In this document: positions 1-12,865 of the stretch, piece by piece
Position numbering within the stretch: the first letter of the stretch is position 1
Layout of the letters: the number at the start of each line of letters is the position of its first letter
Source: Cordylochernes scorpioides
Taxonomy: Eukaryota > Arthropoda > Arachnida > Pseudoscorpiones > Chernetidae
Direction of reading: 5' to 3'
Assembly (NCBI GenBank): GCA_030710605.1
Contig: CP092863.1
Location: 55,456,507 to 55,520,506 of the forward strand
DNA length: 64,000 nt
The notes under the pieces: model-generated
Databases searched by the model: none
What the model was told of the DNA's origin: nothing
What the model saw: the letters and a program-made list of their open reading frames with translations, nothing else
Position numbers and translations under genes: made by a program

Positions 1-1470
1 AGAGAATATATCATAATTATAGGTTGGATTTTAATAAGTTGAAGACTTCAGCAACCTTTTAATAAACGTTTATTGTCCTTCGACATTTCAGCGCCCCACT
101 GTCGCCTTCTAAAATAAAGGTGGAAAGCCTATTAGTAAAGTATTGTCTTTGTCGATATATTATTCCGTATATACACATATGGTAAATTGTTGCCAATTTT
201 TGTCAAAATCTTTCCAAAGAATTTCAATTATTCAGAATTTTCTCTTTCCTACGTGTCATTCACTTTCTAAGAGGATCTAGCCAGAACGCAAGAGCCTTTA
301 GTTTTATGTCTTTGAGACATCCGCGGAGAGAGAAAGATATGTCTTTATAATTATTTTTATCATATTGAGATTCATTTTTATGTTGTTAGAAATAGCTTAA
401 AGTTAGAACTTGCTAATGCACCTCTAGGAATATCCTTGCTAAGCAATTAACTCTCCATATAAACTGTCTGACCTAAATATTTATTGTTTATTCCATACAA
501 TCAATCTCTATGTCGTTCTTGGAACTGTTATCCGTATTCTAATTTTCCTCTCTCTGCATATATATGATCAAATAGTTTATATTCTTAGTGACAATAACAA
601 TTCAGATACGACTGTCTGGGTAAATGCTATCAAATTGTACTCGTATTGTTGACAATCACAAATTTTCTTTTTTAAAATAGAACTATGCAGATACATTTCC
701 CGGTGGTGAAAAGTAGTAAAGATGCGATAATCTACGAATACCTGTTGCTGATAGGGATGTGTCTTTCAAATGTTTTTCTTTTTAGAAACTAGTGATCAAC
801 ACATTAAAACACCATTTTAACTACTTGTAAATGAATACATACAAGTATACTTGTATATATATATCTTTCTATTTTCATAACTATATTATAAGAAAATATA
901 TAGAGTTATAAACTTATTCTCGTTTTTATATACTTTACTGGAAATTAGTGACTGCTGACAAATTTACGCCACTTCGTTCTGTCTGCGGCAATCTGTCTTG
1001 TTTCTACCCTGGCAGTGTGTATGGTTCAGTGATGCCGTGGTCTAACCTGACCTGGGCTGCTGCAGCTGTCTTCTGAATAGGAATTAATAAAGAAAAAATG
1101 GGAGTAACCATTCATGCTGTTGCCATGTTGAAACATTTTATAACATAAAAAGTGATGTTTAATATTAGGAAAGGCCAGAATAGGACGTTTTAGTGTAATT
1201 CAGGGGTTATTTTTATTTGATCTGCAATATAAACGGCTCCGAAACATTCAATGCTGAGTTATAGGAGCTAGTTTCGCCGTGAATTTATTATTTTTAATTT
1301 TTTTAGTCATTACTCATGTCCTGAGGTTGAAAAATCTATTTTTTAAAATGTTCATACAATAGTCCTGTGTATATAGAGAAAATGTATAATTATAATAACA
1401 CGATAATATGGGTAAGATCTCTGGATTTCTTAAGAAAGAATGATGGTTGATTGAATATTCGGTTTATTTT
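1..1470. other. AT-rich non-coding stretch
   Basis: No open frame with recognisable protein similarity and no clear terminal repeats were seen. A short GC-richer patch around 965-1075 stands out from the AT-rich surroundings, but I could not assign it. Confidence 0.4.
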
Positions 1471-1499
1471 TTCAATTACCCCTTGTAAACGTGGGGTAC

Positions 1500-1676
1500 A
1501 ATCCATGCCAGAGTCCCTTTTGGTTACTCGAGTTCACTGGTAGGGCTGGACTTTTGCAATAATCGGGGACCTTTGGAGCAATTATTTTTCTGTAAAAAGT
1601 ACTCAGTGTGGGAATCGATCCCGGGCCATGGCCCCCGTTATACCCCCCGTCCACCCACACGGAAATAGGAGCCGTC
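1500..1676 (-). repeat. Possible tRNA-derived SINE fragment
   Basis: On the minus strand a block around 1605-1640 reads like a pol III B box (GGATCGATTCCC), followed by a T run. About 35 bases upstream a weak A-box-like G-rich stretch is present. The block is GC-richer than its flanks and abuts the foldback element that begins near 1677. No tRNA cloverleaf could be folded by eye. It may be a tRNA-related SINE or chance. Confidence 0.3.
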
Positions 1677-1990
1677 ACCTGACGTCCATTGTTTCACGTT
1701 CACATAAATTTTTAGCTGACAGAGCTCCATCTAGAGGAACAGAAATCAATTAAACGTTGATTTAGCTTGTTCCTTGATATTTGGCCAACCCATTTTCTTA
1801 ATAAATCAAGAAAAGCCATCCACGAACGCGTTTTTGGGCTGTTGGCCCTCGTCAACGTGGTGCAGGCTGTATCAAGAAAATGGTTTGGGCAAATATCAGG
1901 AAACAATCAACCTTTAGTTATTTATGTTTCATTATATGGCGCTCTGCCATTTAAAAGCTTATGTGAACGTGGTCAGGTTATTCCCCTTTT
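1677..1990. mobile_element. Foldback MITE, degenerate copy
   Basis: The ends are inverted repeats of each other: a left block with 'cacgttcacataa' and 'gacagagctccatcta', and a right block with 'ggcgctctgccat' and 'ttatgtgaacgtggtcagg'. The interior carries 'gatatttggccaaccca' and 'aatcaagaaaagccatccacga', and then part of these in reverse complement. The same units form the much better preserved element at 30328-30860 and a single arm at 55785-55950. There is no coding capacity, so it is presumably a non-autonomous DNA element. Confidence 0.65.
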
Positions 1991-2591
1991 GATTTTATTA
2001 TATACTGTGTATTATAATTCTAAATAAACTTACATTTTACTGTTATGTTTACTTTCTAATCACTTCTATAAAACTTGTGTTTAATTTACACTAACTTTAT
2101 TTTCTCTTTGTGGCTGATGTATTTTTATATCAGCCACAGCTATCAGCTTTGTGCTAAATGTTTGAGTAACTTTTACTTTTTATTTATTCCTCATTTTTTC
2201 TGCATTCCATGTTCACTTTATTATTTTTATGCGTATAAACATGTGTATTATCTTTATTCTCATGCGTAGTATGGATCATATTATTTTTCCTAATAAGGTG
2301 TATTTTACCAAACAAACCCATCATACAATAGAAGTAAAATACATAGATACGATTTTCTAATTCTCTCTATGCTTTAGGCTAAACCACACATCGTTAATTC
2401 TACACATTTATGATTAACCCAGTCGGGAACTACAAGGGTTGTCTTCAGGCTCAATTCTATTACATTAGGTGGCGGTAGGCAGGTTTATGTTTTTACAAGA
2501 TTTCGACCACTCTCATAGATATTTTTACGGGCTAATATATCTATCTTCTGAATATTATATACATATCTATTATTATAGATATATGTATCTA

Positions 2592-2928
2592 GTAAAACGA
2601 CACTTGAAGTTACACCGCATGAATTTCTTTTAAACGAAAAATCAAATTTTTATTTCAAGGTAAAATATCGACTATTTTTAACCTTTTTTGGATGAGGTAT
2701 GAAAGGGTGAATTATGAAGAATAATGACGAACGGAAAAATAAAAGTGTCCAGGGATGGGATGTGTCCCTGGACACTTTTATTTTTCCGTTCGTCATTATT
2801 CTTCATAATTCACCCTTTCATACCTCATCCAAAAAAGGTTAAAAATAGTCGATATTTTACCTTGAAATAAAAATTTGATTTTTCGTTTAAAAGAAATTCA
2901 TGCGGTGTAGCTTCAAGTGTCGTTTTAC
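2592..2928. repeat. Large near-perfect palindrome (164-nt arms)
   Basis: Left arm 2592-2755 and right arm 2765-2928 are reverse complements around a 9-nt loop. I noticed one mismatch and no indels, since paired positions always sum to 5520. The inner stem reads GTGTCCAGGGA / TCCCTGGACAC. A degenerate relative with both arm orientations but a collapsed centre is at about 28785-28920. No TIR-type element with coding capacity is visible. Confidence 0.95.
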
Positions 2929-5430
2929 AATCACAGGCCGCAGTGTATTATATTGTATTATATGTATCTATTATTATAGATACATAAATATTTTTGTTGA
3001 AACGTTAAGAAAATAAAACTTTAACTGGCCGCAGTGTTTATTTTTAAAGAAAAATATACCATGTTTAAAATGTTTTATTTAAATAATAACTTTAGTAAAT
3101 ATTAGGATATGTAAAATTTTACTTACATTATAGCTCGAACCAATTAATTTTTGCTTGGAGTATTAGGTCTATTTGGTATAAAATATTAGGAATAGTTAAA
3201 TTATATAAATGAAAATTAAATTTTCAATATTATTTTTAAAATTTAAGGTAATCATTTTGACTATACTTGATAAACGAATTTGTTCATCTGACCCTAAAAT
3301 GTGTATAGTTGCGTATATATGTATATGTTCGGATACTACTACTATTATATTTTGTTAAATAAAATTATAAAATTTGTTTGTTCATTTGAAATATTAGTTT
3401 ACTTGTAATCTCACATGTTTTTACTATTTATTTGTGAGCCATCAAAATATATAGAATGATGTAATAATCACAACACATGTTATCGTTTGAAACCAATGCA
3501 GAATCTCAAATCCTTAGTAATAATTCCAATTTTAATTTAAAATTAGAAACAGTCCTTGACCTCAAGCTCAATAAATGCCTCAAATGTTCAAATTTATTGA
3601 GCATTGCTGTGAAAAAGTGCATGATGCAATAGTTGCTCTTCTTGCATTGCCAGTTAGGTTCGTACTATTTGGCTGTCAGTAAAAAACAACAGTAAATCCC
3701 CTGAAAATAAATACTTTGAAAAATATAATCCACGTTTGAGCATCACAGAATTTAACTTGGATTCAGGTCTTTCTAAACTGACACAGAATACACTTATACA
3801 TTTATCATTGATCCTATTCTGACCAATGTCCAATGTTTGACCAATGCTCAAAACTGATTTATTTTAAATAAAAAATAATGTTTTTCTATATTAAAAATAA
3901 AGCAAGAAATAAATTGTTATCTAATAATACCTAAAGTGAATACCTCTTATATGCTTCTAAATCCATAGGATCCCCATGTAATCTAGGCCGTGTCCTCGAG
4001 AACCTATGTAAACTATGTAACCTCTAGTCATGTTTCTCGAATGATTGCATAAGAAAGGTTTTCAAAAATGTATGCAGAATAAAATATTATGTGAGAAATT
4101 ATGCATTGTAGCATTGCACAATTTGTTGATGACAATACAAATAGCAAACACAAAAAATAAAACACCGCAGACAGAAATCTATAGAAAACGGACCATAGAT
4201 TCCCTCAAGGTTCTACCGTTAGAGGTATGTATGTGCCAGTTGTTTCAGACATATGCCAGGACTGCGATATAGGGCTGCATGATGCAATAAACCTGGCTTA
4301 GATGTGGGTAGATACAGTCATATTTAGTGAGTAATTAATTAAAAACACAAATTTGGTGCATTAATAATTAACTTCGAATAACTATATAACCCAATCAAAT
4401 TTCTGAATTAATAAACAGAATGTTTCCAAATTGATGAAGTGACGTCAAATGACCTAAAACCCAACCTACTTTTATAATATCTTTCTGAACAAATAATCCA
4501 GTTTATAAATACACCCGATTTACGTGACGGTTATTAACCCTGTTGTTTATCATTATAAAGTTGATATAATATACGCATTAGAGTTTATTTTATAATCTCA
4601 AAGGAAATGAGAGCATTAGCATTAGTGCTTTCAACTACTTATACTTTACGTCGCTATATACTGTCAAACCTGTCTAAGGAGGAAATTCATGGGCCAAAAG
4701 GAAACAGCAAGATTGCAAGGCAGCTTAATCCAGATTCAAGTGTATGTACTATGGGATCATGTGGTGCATAGAACAGTGATTTGCGGCCTGCTAACGATAG
4801 GTATTCGAACTTCGGAAAATATTTTTAAAAATAGCTCAAATGTGTAGGTTTTATAGTAGAAGGTACGATCTATATAGATACTAAATACCTTAAGTGAAGA
4901 GAAAAGCTACCATGGTTTGTAACCATATAGTGAAATACTTATACCTATCAACGAATTTCAAAATCACAACCATTTATGCCACGTGTTCTTTTTTTCAATG
5001 AAATGTCTCATGTGTGCGGGGAATATCTATATTTTCTCTAACAGTTTGAAATTTAATTCCATGTGTGAAATTTGGTTCCAGAGAAACCAAACACACAAAC
5101 AGAAACTCTAAATAGAATAGCGGCGACAAAACTTCATTACTGTTGCGATCTAACAGTGTATTTCTTAAATAGGCATCTAATTACTGAGATGGTAGTTAAT
5201 GTTCAAATTTTAAAACATAAATAGCTTTCATTTAAAAATGTATAACCACGATTCTAAGATATGCCATGAGAATGAAGTGTGTGTTACACAGATTGCAACA
5301 AGATAAACAAATTGATTGTGGCTTTTTCCTATCCGAGTTATCGAAATGAACTTTGGCATTTTTTGCTGTGAGATGCTTTCTGAATTTTAATCATTGAATC
5401 CTTTTATTAGTGGATATTCTGAATTCCTAA
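2929..5430. other. AT-rich non-coding stretch upstream of the TMEM205-like gene
   Basis: Short repeats such as 'ggccgcagtgt' occur at 2936 and 3027. No convincing exon or RNA gene was seen. The base composition rises sharply in GC only near 5430, at the start of the TMEM205-like gene. Confidence 0.4.
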
Positions 5431-5611
5431 GTTGGGTCCTGGAGCAGTTCTCCCGAGAGGAACCGAATGGAAACAAGCCCACAATGGCGGTACCGTGTGT
5501 ATGTTTACATCCCTCCCGTCTGTACACAACCGGCGCATGTGGCGTGGAGGAGGCGTGTCCCCACGTGACCGACACTGCTATAAGTTGGCCCCACGCGCGG
5601 CCCACTCAGAA

Positions 5612-5768
5612 ATGGCAGCGTTGTCAGCAGCGGGATTCTTGTCCGCCTTGTTCCTGGCGTCCAGAGGAGACCTGGACTACCTGCAGGACTCTCCCCACGC
5701 CGCGCTATTGCACGTGTCGGCGTTCGCCGTGCACTTCGGCACTCAGATCTGGATGTCCTGCATCTCAG
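5612..5768 (+). CDS. TMEM205-like membrane protein, coding exon 1
   Basis: First coding exon of a TMEM205-family (DUF4149) multi-pass membrane protein. The ATG at 5612 is in a good context (G at -3, G at +4). The exon encodes residues 1-52 and ends with one base of a Gly codon at a clear GT donor (5769). A hydrophobic stretch begins at about residue 28 (ALLHVSAFAVHFG) and includes the family's G-x-Q-x-W pattern (GTQIW). Splicing 1 to 2 to 3 joins in frame and gives 180 residues, close to the roughly 190 of animal TMEM205. The exon sits in a CpG-richer island (about 5430-5770), unlike the AT-rich surroundings, consistent with a housekeeping promoter. No stop lies between 5432 and the ATG, so a longer N-terminus or a 5' UTR exon cannot be excluded. 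In vertebrates the protein is vesicular or membrane-located and linked to drug export; its molecular role is unclear. Confidence 0.85.
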
Positions 5769-8700
5769 GTACGTCCTTCCTTCACAGGAAACTCTGAAAA
5801 CCTCTCAAATACAATCCATCGGTAATATGAACAGTTTTTGCAAATTTATAACTGAATTGACAAAACACAACCTCGACCAGCAGAAAGTAGAAAAAAATAT
5901 CCGTGTTTTTTTCAGATAGCCTTTCATGGGAGGTTCTACATAACATGCTCGCATGATTTTCTGGCCTTGTTTAAAAGGTTACACTCTCAAATCAATATTC
6001 CTTCCGTTATAAAATAAATATTTCAGTAAGATAAATGACAGGAATATTGTTCTCTGATACCATGGTGGAATATTATTTCCTTCGCAAAACACCATTTAAC
6101 AAATTAAATTCAATAAAGCGATATTAAATTTCGCACACAATATTTCAAATCAAGAATATATCATATATTACCTTTTTATTTATTCCTGTCATGTGAAACA
6201 TGTTTAAGATTTAAGCTCAGGGAGCATGCATTGCTTGGCATAACTTCACACCGTCTCCCAGTATTGAGGCAAAGTGCGTATGGCCACTCAAATCACAAAC
6301 TTCGTCAACTTAATTCTTTTGAAATATATCAATCCTCTGAAATATTGAACAATAATATATTTTAAAAAGGAATACGCGATAACAATTTTGGGTAAGGCAT
6401 AACGAGGACAATACACACTAATAGGTTCTTCTCTTCATTTCTACATTTCATTTCAAGCGGCTCTGGGAAATATTTAAGTACTAAAATATTTAAATAACTA
6501 AATGCTTTTAGAAATTCTCTAAATGGATAAATGAAAGAATCAGATGTTTATCCAAATATAGGAAATATTATATACAGGGGGTTTCTCATCAATTTTAATA
6601 ATAACTGCGCTTCTTTACTTCCTTAAATAACAGTATCATGATAATATGCTAGTTGAATAATTTTAAAATAACGATCTTTAATATGATATTTGAAAAATAT
6701 TTAGACAATATATTTTTACGGAGAGTGTTTCTGGGTTAAAATCGAGTGTCCGTGGAAGTATTTTCATAGAGTCAAAATATTTTATTCAATTTCCAGTTTT
6801 AATAATAAATACAATGGTTTGATATTTCAATCATCAAATTGAAGACAATGCCTTATACAGTTAAACATGTTTACTGTTTGTTTATTGCTTTTATATCAAA
6901 TATATATTGAATAAACTCTTGGATCATAATAAATGCTCACATATTATTTTGTTCTTCAAGTATAGGATTTATTCTTGTGTTCTGAAATGAAGTAAAATAG
7001 GTGTATAAGCGTTTTACCAAAAATAGATCTACTTTCATATTTGACTTGCAATATAATGAGCTAGTGATAGATATGATGTTAATCACATGATTTAAAATCT
7101 GCTACATTTATCTATTAAAAAATCTAAAATCTCTAATTATGCGAAATGCGCAGTAACTTATTAGAGTAAATAAACGAATTCTAATCGAACCCAGAAATGT
7201 TCAACCAAACAAATATAAATCTAATAGGTTTTAATTAAGTGAGTTAATGATATGTTTATGAAACTCTGTGTATGATTGATTAATTACTCAAAATATTATC
7301 ACAAGAAATTAATGGTCTCACTGAATTGGAATACAGCGTCTAGTTTCTTTTTGATGTTAGTCAAAGAACCAAGAGCCATGGGTTTGACAAAACTTGTGAC
7401 AAAACATATATAGCTTTACTATATCGATTTAAATAATAATTATTCAAATATTTTAAAATTTGTATTACAATATTTACATATTCACAATATAAAGAGAATA
7501 ATATACGATCAGGTTTTAGTCCGAAAGGAAGATTCACTTTTGTATCCTCTGGTCGAATCACGTGGCCACTGAGCGCTCAACGACCTTTCCACGACAATCA
7601 GTTGGACGTTTTCTCTGGAATTATTGGCTATTGAGGCCGAGAGTACTTGACCGAGTTTAGCTCAGCACTGACTCAGTTTTTGATTAGCGATTGTTTGGTG
7701 ATTAGTACTGGAGCACCTAGTCTACTGGGCTGGCAGTCTGGGAGAAACATTTAGCGATTGGTACTGGAACACCTACTCTACTGGGCTGGCAGTCTGGGAG
7801 AAACATTTAGCGATTAGTACTGGTGCACCTACTCTACAGGGCTGGCAGTCTGGGAGAAACATTTACCGAATAGAACTGGTGCACCTACTCTACTGGGCTG
7901 GGAGTCTGGGAGAAACATTTAGCGAATAGAACTGGTGCACCTACTCTACTGGGCTGGGAGTCTGGGAGAAACATTTAGCGAATATATGGTGATTAGTAGT
8001 GGTGCACTTACTCTACTGTGTCGGCAGTCCTAGGTAAATTTAACTATTTTTATGTGATTAGTACTGGTGCACCTACTGTACTGGGCGGGCAGTGTGGGGG
8101 AAGCGAAGAGAACAAAGTAAAGAAGAGAACCGAGGTGGCTGAAAAAACATGGATTTGTTGAGAATATATTCTAAGTCAATATTCGGAAAGACAATAAAAT
8201 TTTTAGTTAATATTTATTTCAATATATGTTGCAAACCATCAACAATGTTCAGGAAAGTTTAATAAAGCTTTTGTATATTTTGAATGAAGTCTTATTGCGT
8301 GGATTTATGATGTAAACCAATAATTAAAATATTTTATAGTTTTTTAAAAACTCGTTCGTGCGAATCACATTCAGAGAATTGTGGCGCTGTTGATATGAGG
8401 TATAAAATACTTAAAATATATTTGGAAAATATTTTATCATTCAGAGAGAGGGAAGTACAAAGGGAAATAAATTTCAACTGGGGATAGGGACTATATGCAT
8501 ATAAAATGTACTAAAATAGATTAACATCGTTTTACGATTTATAGGGGGCACATGTTTGTTATGATTTGAGAAAATTCTTGCCAAATATAGATTGAATGTT
8601 TCTTTTTACGGCCAATGTAAAATACTGATTTTACTTCAGTAAGCTAGAAAAGAGATAGGCTTAACAAACATAGATTGATGTTTGTTATGATATCCAAAGA

Positions 8701-9511
8701 AGAACTACGGGACTGGCCCACATAGCTTAATGAACGAGGGAAAGCCTAAACAAATGTTTGTTGTGACGGCGAGAGGAGGGAGTCATGGGCAGGTTGCACT
8801 CGGGTTGGAAATACACCAAGGGCAAGGCGGCCTTGCTCGCTGAAGCTCTATGGAACTATTTTAACATAATTACCCTAAATTTGTGTGTACATATATAAAC
8901 CACACGTGGAAAATAAAGCTCAAGTAATTTGCCATATTTATTTCAAATTGACCTACAATTATCTGGGTACCTGGATAAACGAAAATATACCTCCATAGGG
9001 ATGGAATCGTTGCATAGAGTAGTGGCATTTACCTTGAATTGACATTTGTTGTTGTTATTGAGTGGTGCTTTCCGCTGTTTACGTGTGCTCCATCCAAGTC
9101 TAGAGAAATAAGAGATGTGCTCTCTAAGAGGTCAGCCACAAAAAACAAACAAAAACACACACACAGCAGATATTTTATAAAGATTCAAAATAGAATATTA
9201 TATGTTTTAAAAGAAGCATGCAAAATCAAAGCTGTGAACCAATTTTATATTTATGCTATAGTGGTTGTTCCTTCTATATTTTTCTCAAGTTCCAAACGCC
9301 TCCAAGTATTTTAGGTTCACTAGAAATTTAGGAAAAATCAAATTTATACTTTATTATTTATCCAGAAACCAGTTACATTATTTAATTGTATATATATTTA
9401 TTTATTATATTATGTTTAATATAATTATATTTGATTAACTAATTAATCAATATTCTAATTTAAACTTTCTATTCTTGTTTTTGTTCTTCAATTAATGATG
9501 GAATCGCGCAG
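5769..9511 (+). other. TMEM205-like intron 1
   Basis: 3743-bp intron with a phase-1 GT donor at 5769 and an AG acceptor at 9510-9511, preceded by a T-rich tract. It carries the 56-bp minisatellite at 7706-8118. Otherwise it is AT-rich, with no recognised exon or transposon. Confidence 0.7.
7706..8118. repeat. 56-bp minisatellite, about seven units
   Basis: Unit begins 'tactggtgcacctactctac' and continues through a 'tgggctggcagtctgggaga' block. Unit starts are at 7706, 7762, 7818, 7874 and 7930 (exactly 56 apart), then 7997 and 8062, where the spacing has drifted to 67 and 65. Units differ by a few substitutions. The tandem units abut with no spacers, so this is not a CRISPR-like array. It lies inside the TMEM205-like intron 1. 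Confidence 0.92.
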
Positions 9512-9645
9512 GCATCGTGCTCTACTTGAGGCTACCGAGGCATCTATTCGGCCAAGTCCAGACCAATCTCTTCCCCGCCTACTTCTGGTTCAACTGTTTC
9601 CTGGGACTGCCCACCATCCTATACTGCCCCGAGTCTATATCTCAG
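9512..9645 (+). CDS. TMEM205-like membrane protein, coding exon 2
   Basis: Encodes residues 53 (completed from exon 1) to 97. It contains the most diagnostic TMEM205 stretch, residues 60-77, LPRHLFGQVQTNLFPAYF, followed by a hydrophobic segment at about 78-91. The acceptor is 'gcgcag' at 9506-9511, entered in phase 1. The exon ends in phase 0 after a Gln codon at a GT donor (9646, 'caggtagg'). The 134-bp exon plus exon 1 totals exactly 97 codons. The upstream frame looks open only because the intron happens to lack stops there. Recognition rests on the LPRHxFG-xVQ-xxLFPxYF pattern of the family. Confidence 0.9.
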
Positions 9646-12613
9646 GTAGGTTCTTCTTTCTCTGTAGGGGCAGATTTAGACCTAGGATCTCACTTGAAAT
9701 GTCCTTGTTTATGTGGTAAAGAAGGAAAGATAACTTACATACAGTCAAATATGTCTCATGCGTTTTATATTTCTCGACGTTTCAATTTTGATTTTAAACC
9801 GAAATTTCTAATCAATATCTAGAAAATTCAAGAAAATGTGTAATGGGAACACATTGCAGAAGCCATCACATGACACATTATATCGAGGGATTACCTCGTT
9901 ATTTAATGAATGCAAGAGCAATTCCCATGGAAACCTTGCCAACACAAAAACAATGGCGCCTGTGCAAAAAGTAGCCAGACGTGGAGCGAATTTTAAAAAT
10001 AGTGTCGACGAGGGTGATTCAAGGCGACGACATGTTTCATCACCCATTCATCCTGTCTCTACCGGCTTCCACACGCCACAACATTGACGTATGTTTACAT
10101 CTCGAGGCTTTAACGATCTGGGTTTGGCTGGATTCACTTCACTCACATGCATGTTCTATTAACGTCAAAAAAAAATTGCACGCAAGCGCCCCTAAACAAT
10201 GCGTGTTATAAAATTGAGTTCTACATTTTATAAGCAAAACTGCTTGCACCAATTTCATACCAATATATATTTCCTTGTGATATATTATATCATATGCTAT
10301 AAATAAATATATATATATATATCTATATCAAATATATATATATATCTATATCAAATATATATATATAATTATATACGAGTGTTAAAATTATTTTGTGTTT
10401 TTCTTCAAAAACGATACAGGGCGGATTTCTACTAAATTAACGGAAGATAAAAAAAAATTATGATTGATATATAACTTTTATATAGATAAATAAATTGCGT
10501 TATATCTTTGATGCAGGCCAAAATGGCTATTAAACCTAAGGTTTATATATGATATAGTTTGCTTTAGAATGTAACAGATTTTATTAAATTTAGCTATATA
10601 CATTCACATTCGCTATATGGTAAAGAGAAAATGATCGATTTAGGTTCTTGACTTTATTGTTAACGAAGTTGAAAAGTAATTCTATCTTTCTGCGCGATTC
10701 CTGTTGTTGGAATTCCTGCGATTTCCTCTCACGAGACCGCTGTCGTGTTTCCACCGTGAGTCAGGGCCAATCCTCGGATCTGTTACACGCTCAGTGTTGA
10801 TTCAATTAATCCTGCCACGTCACGGTGTTTATACACGATGGCTGGCCAATAACATCTTCACAACTCTCTCTGATGTATTGACGAATTTTTCTTGACAACC
10901 TTTCGAAGGGGTCGTTCTGATGCCCACTTTATTTTTGCTATTCTTATATGTAAATATCATCGATTTTTTTAGAAAATAAATTGGTCTTCTGTTCAAATAT
11001 CGAGAATTTAACTGCTCATCGTAATTTCTTACGGTATAAAACATCATAAAAACTATCTTAGATGTTATTTGGGTTGTAAAAACGCACACACAACACTGCT
11101 TGAAATATATTTTCTCAAGATACTTCATTTGTAAAGACAAAATACAATAAACATTTTATTGCCAATATTCCTTTCTCTCTCTATAGATTAGTGATAATTA
11201 TTAATCAGAGAAACATTGTACAGAGCTGAAAACATCTCACGAATATGTAGCATGTGAAATAAATGTTTAATTTACAGGATTCCTAACTCTAAGGCCAAAA
11301 TCTAAATAGCTATTACATGGATTTTACTAATGAATTGAGGAGTGATCTGGTTTGCAAATTAGATCACAATTAAAGAAAATAGGCTGTATATAGCTGTTAG
11401 AATTCCACTAACAATAGTAATCTTTTAAAACATTAAGTTATATGCGTTTTAAACTTATCCGGGTCATAACTCAGTAAGCACTCATTTCGGAAATCAATTG
11501 AAAATTTACAAACTCAGATAAATCCCACTTTAATGCGTTTCGTAATAGACGAAATATGAAAAAGTATTTATTTATGGGATATTTATGTGAAGAAATGGTA
11601 TTACCATTTTTTATGATTGAGGTGCCTTTTCTTTAGCTGAAAGACATCTGACCTACCAGTTGATATGGCCCACGCTGTATTTAAAACTACCTTATAGAGA
11701 CCACGACGTTCTAAAGAGTAACTGTTCAATAGTAAGTCGACTTGAAAAGTCAATGTGTGTGACAACTGGATTTCTTTTAGAATTCGGAATGTCATTCTCG
11801 GACCTGGGAATCGACTATCCATCCAGAATGTATGTTAGCCGTGGTTATGTCGACCAGTATATCGATAAAACCAATCGCTCTTTACGGATTCATCTCCTGC
11901 GTTCCGAGCGGTGCCGTAATGTAGCGGGTGCCATTCATCCGCCACAATTGCAGACGGGGTTATTCCACCGACGTTGCGCAAGGCCCATTGTCCGGCTGCT
12001 CCTGTTTACTCCGTCTCCGGCCCTGAACTTCCAGGGACACGTGACACCGGTATTATCTGGGTTAATCATCTTTGATCGAGGATGAATACGGCGGCGCGGA
12101 TATCTAACCATCCTGTTATCTGAGCTGCGTCCATTGTCATCTCGAACACATCCAGAATCTTTGCATGTTTATCGAGAAGAATCTTTTAATCTAAAGCCCC
12201 AAAATAATGAATATTTGAATAAAAAACTTTTCACTTAGTCTATCCTTGTTGGGAAAGAGTTAAGAGATAAAATATCTTTCTATGATGAATATATTTATTG
12301 TGGTATATTTTTTACAGCTATTCTTTGTCTATCTCAGCTATTACCTTCAAACATCCTTTAGCTATATCTAATTTCAAATCATATTTCAGCAATATCGTAG
12401 AAAGATCACTTCACCCTCTTTTCTCCTCACACACACACACACACACACACAGTGGCTTAGATCTCTATATATAAATTCTTTTACCACATGATTTTCTCAT
12501 TGACAAAATGTATTTTAAAACGGTCAAGTGTTAAGGAAAAGTGCCTCTATGTAATACAAATTTCTGACTATGCTTCCGACCCAAGGACTAACGTAAAGTT
12601 TGAATGTTTTCAG
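9646..12613 (+). other. TMEM205-like intron 2
   Basis: 2968-bp phase-0 intron. It holds AT microsatellite-like sequence around 10298-10375 and an (AC)n run at 12428-12451. Two GC-richer islands (about 10690-10850 and 11880-12110) could not be assigned. Short open frames here have no recognisable similarity. Confidence 0.65.
12428..12451. repeat. (CA)n microsatellite
   Basis: Twelve uninterrupted CA dinucleotides in the 3' part of TMEM205-like intron 2, about 160 bp before the exon 3 acceptor. Confidence 0.97.
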
Positions 12614-12865
12614 AGATGGGCTCTGAGCGCGTGTTTCCTGATGGAGTTGGTGTGCCTCTACGTGGTCGTGCCTTGCATGAAGCGCACGTGGGCCGAGCGG
12701 ATACGTCTGGAGACCAAAGATACCGGGCCTCCAACCTTTGATGTCCGGCAGAAGATGAAACGTAAATTCCGGATTCTGCACGCATCGTGCGCCATCCTCA
12801 ACTTCGGAGCCATGTACTGCAACTTCTTGCATCTGTGCGAGTTAGCAGCTTTGCTACGAGCATGA
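12614..12865 (+). CDS. TMEM205-like membrane protein, last coding exon
   Basis: Encodes residues 98-180 and the TGA stop. The acceptor is 'ttttcag' ending at 12613, phase 0, matching exon 2. Residues about 100-117 (ALSACFLMELVCLYVVVP) form a hydrophobic segment. A charged loop follows (KRTWAERIRLE, then DVRQKMKRKFR), and the final hydrophobic segment covers about 155-178. The layout of membrane segments and basic loop, including the late 'F...H..C...N' region, follows TMEM205. Downstream, possible poly(A) signals are ATTAAA at 13099 and AATAAA at 13442, but in such AT-rich DNA neither is decisive. Confidence 0.88.
   Translation, partial: RWALSACFLMELVCLYVVVPCMKRTWAERIRLETKDTGPPTFDVRQKMKRKFRILHASCAILNFGAMYCNFLHLCELAALLRA

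Noticed and set aside
5394..5825. 143-codon plus-strand frame overlapping TMEM205-like exon 1
   Set aside because: Different frame from the TMEM205-like exon. It has no similarity and arises from the GC-rich composition.
7706..8118. CRISPR-like repeated units
   Set aside because: Units are contiguous with no unique spacers, and the setting is a eukaryotic intron.
11660..12085. 141-codon plus-strand frame in TMEM205-like intron 2
   Set aside because: The predicted protein is complete without it. No TMEM205 similarity and no in-phase splice partner seen.
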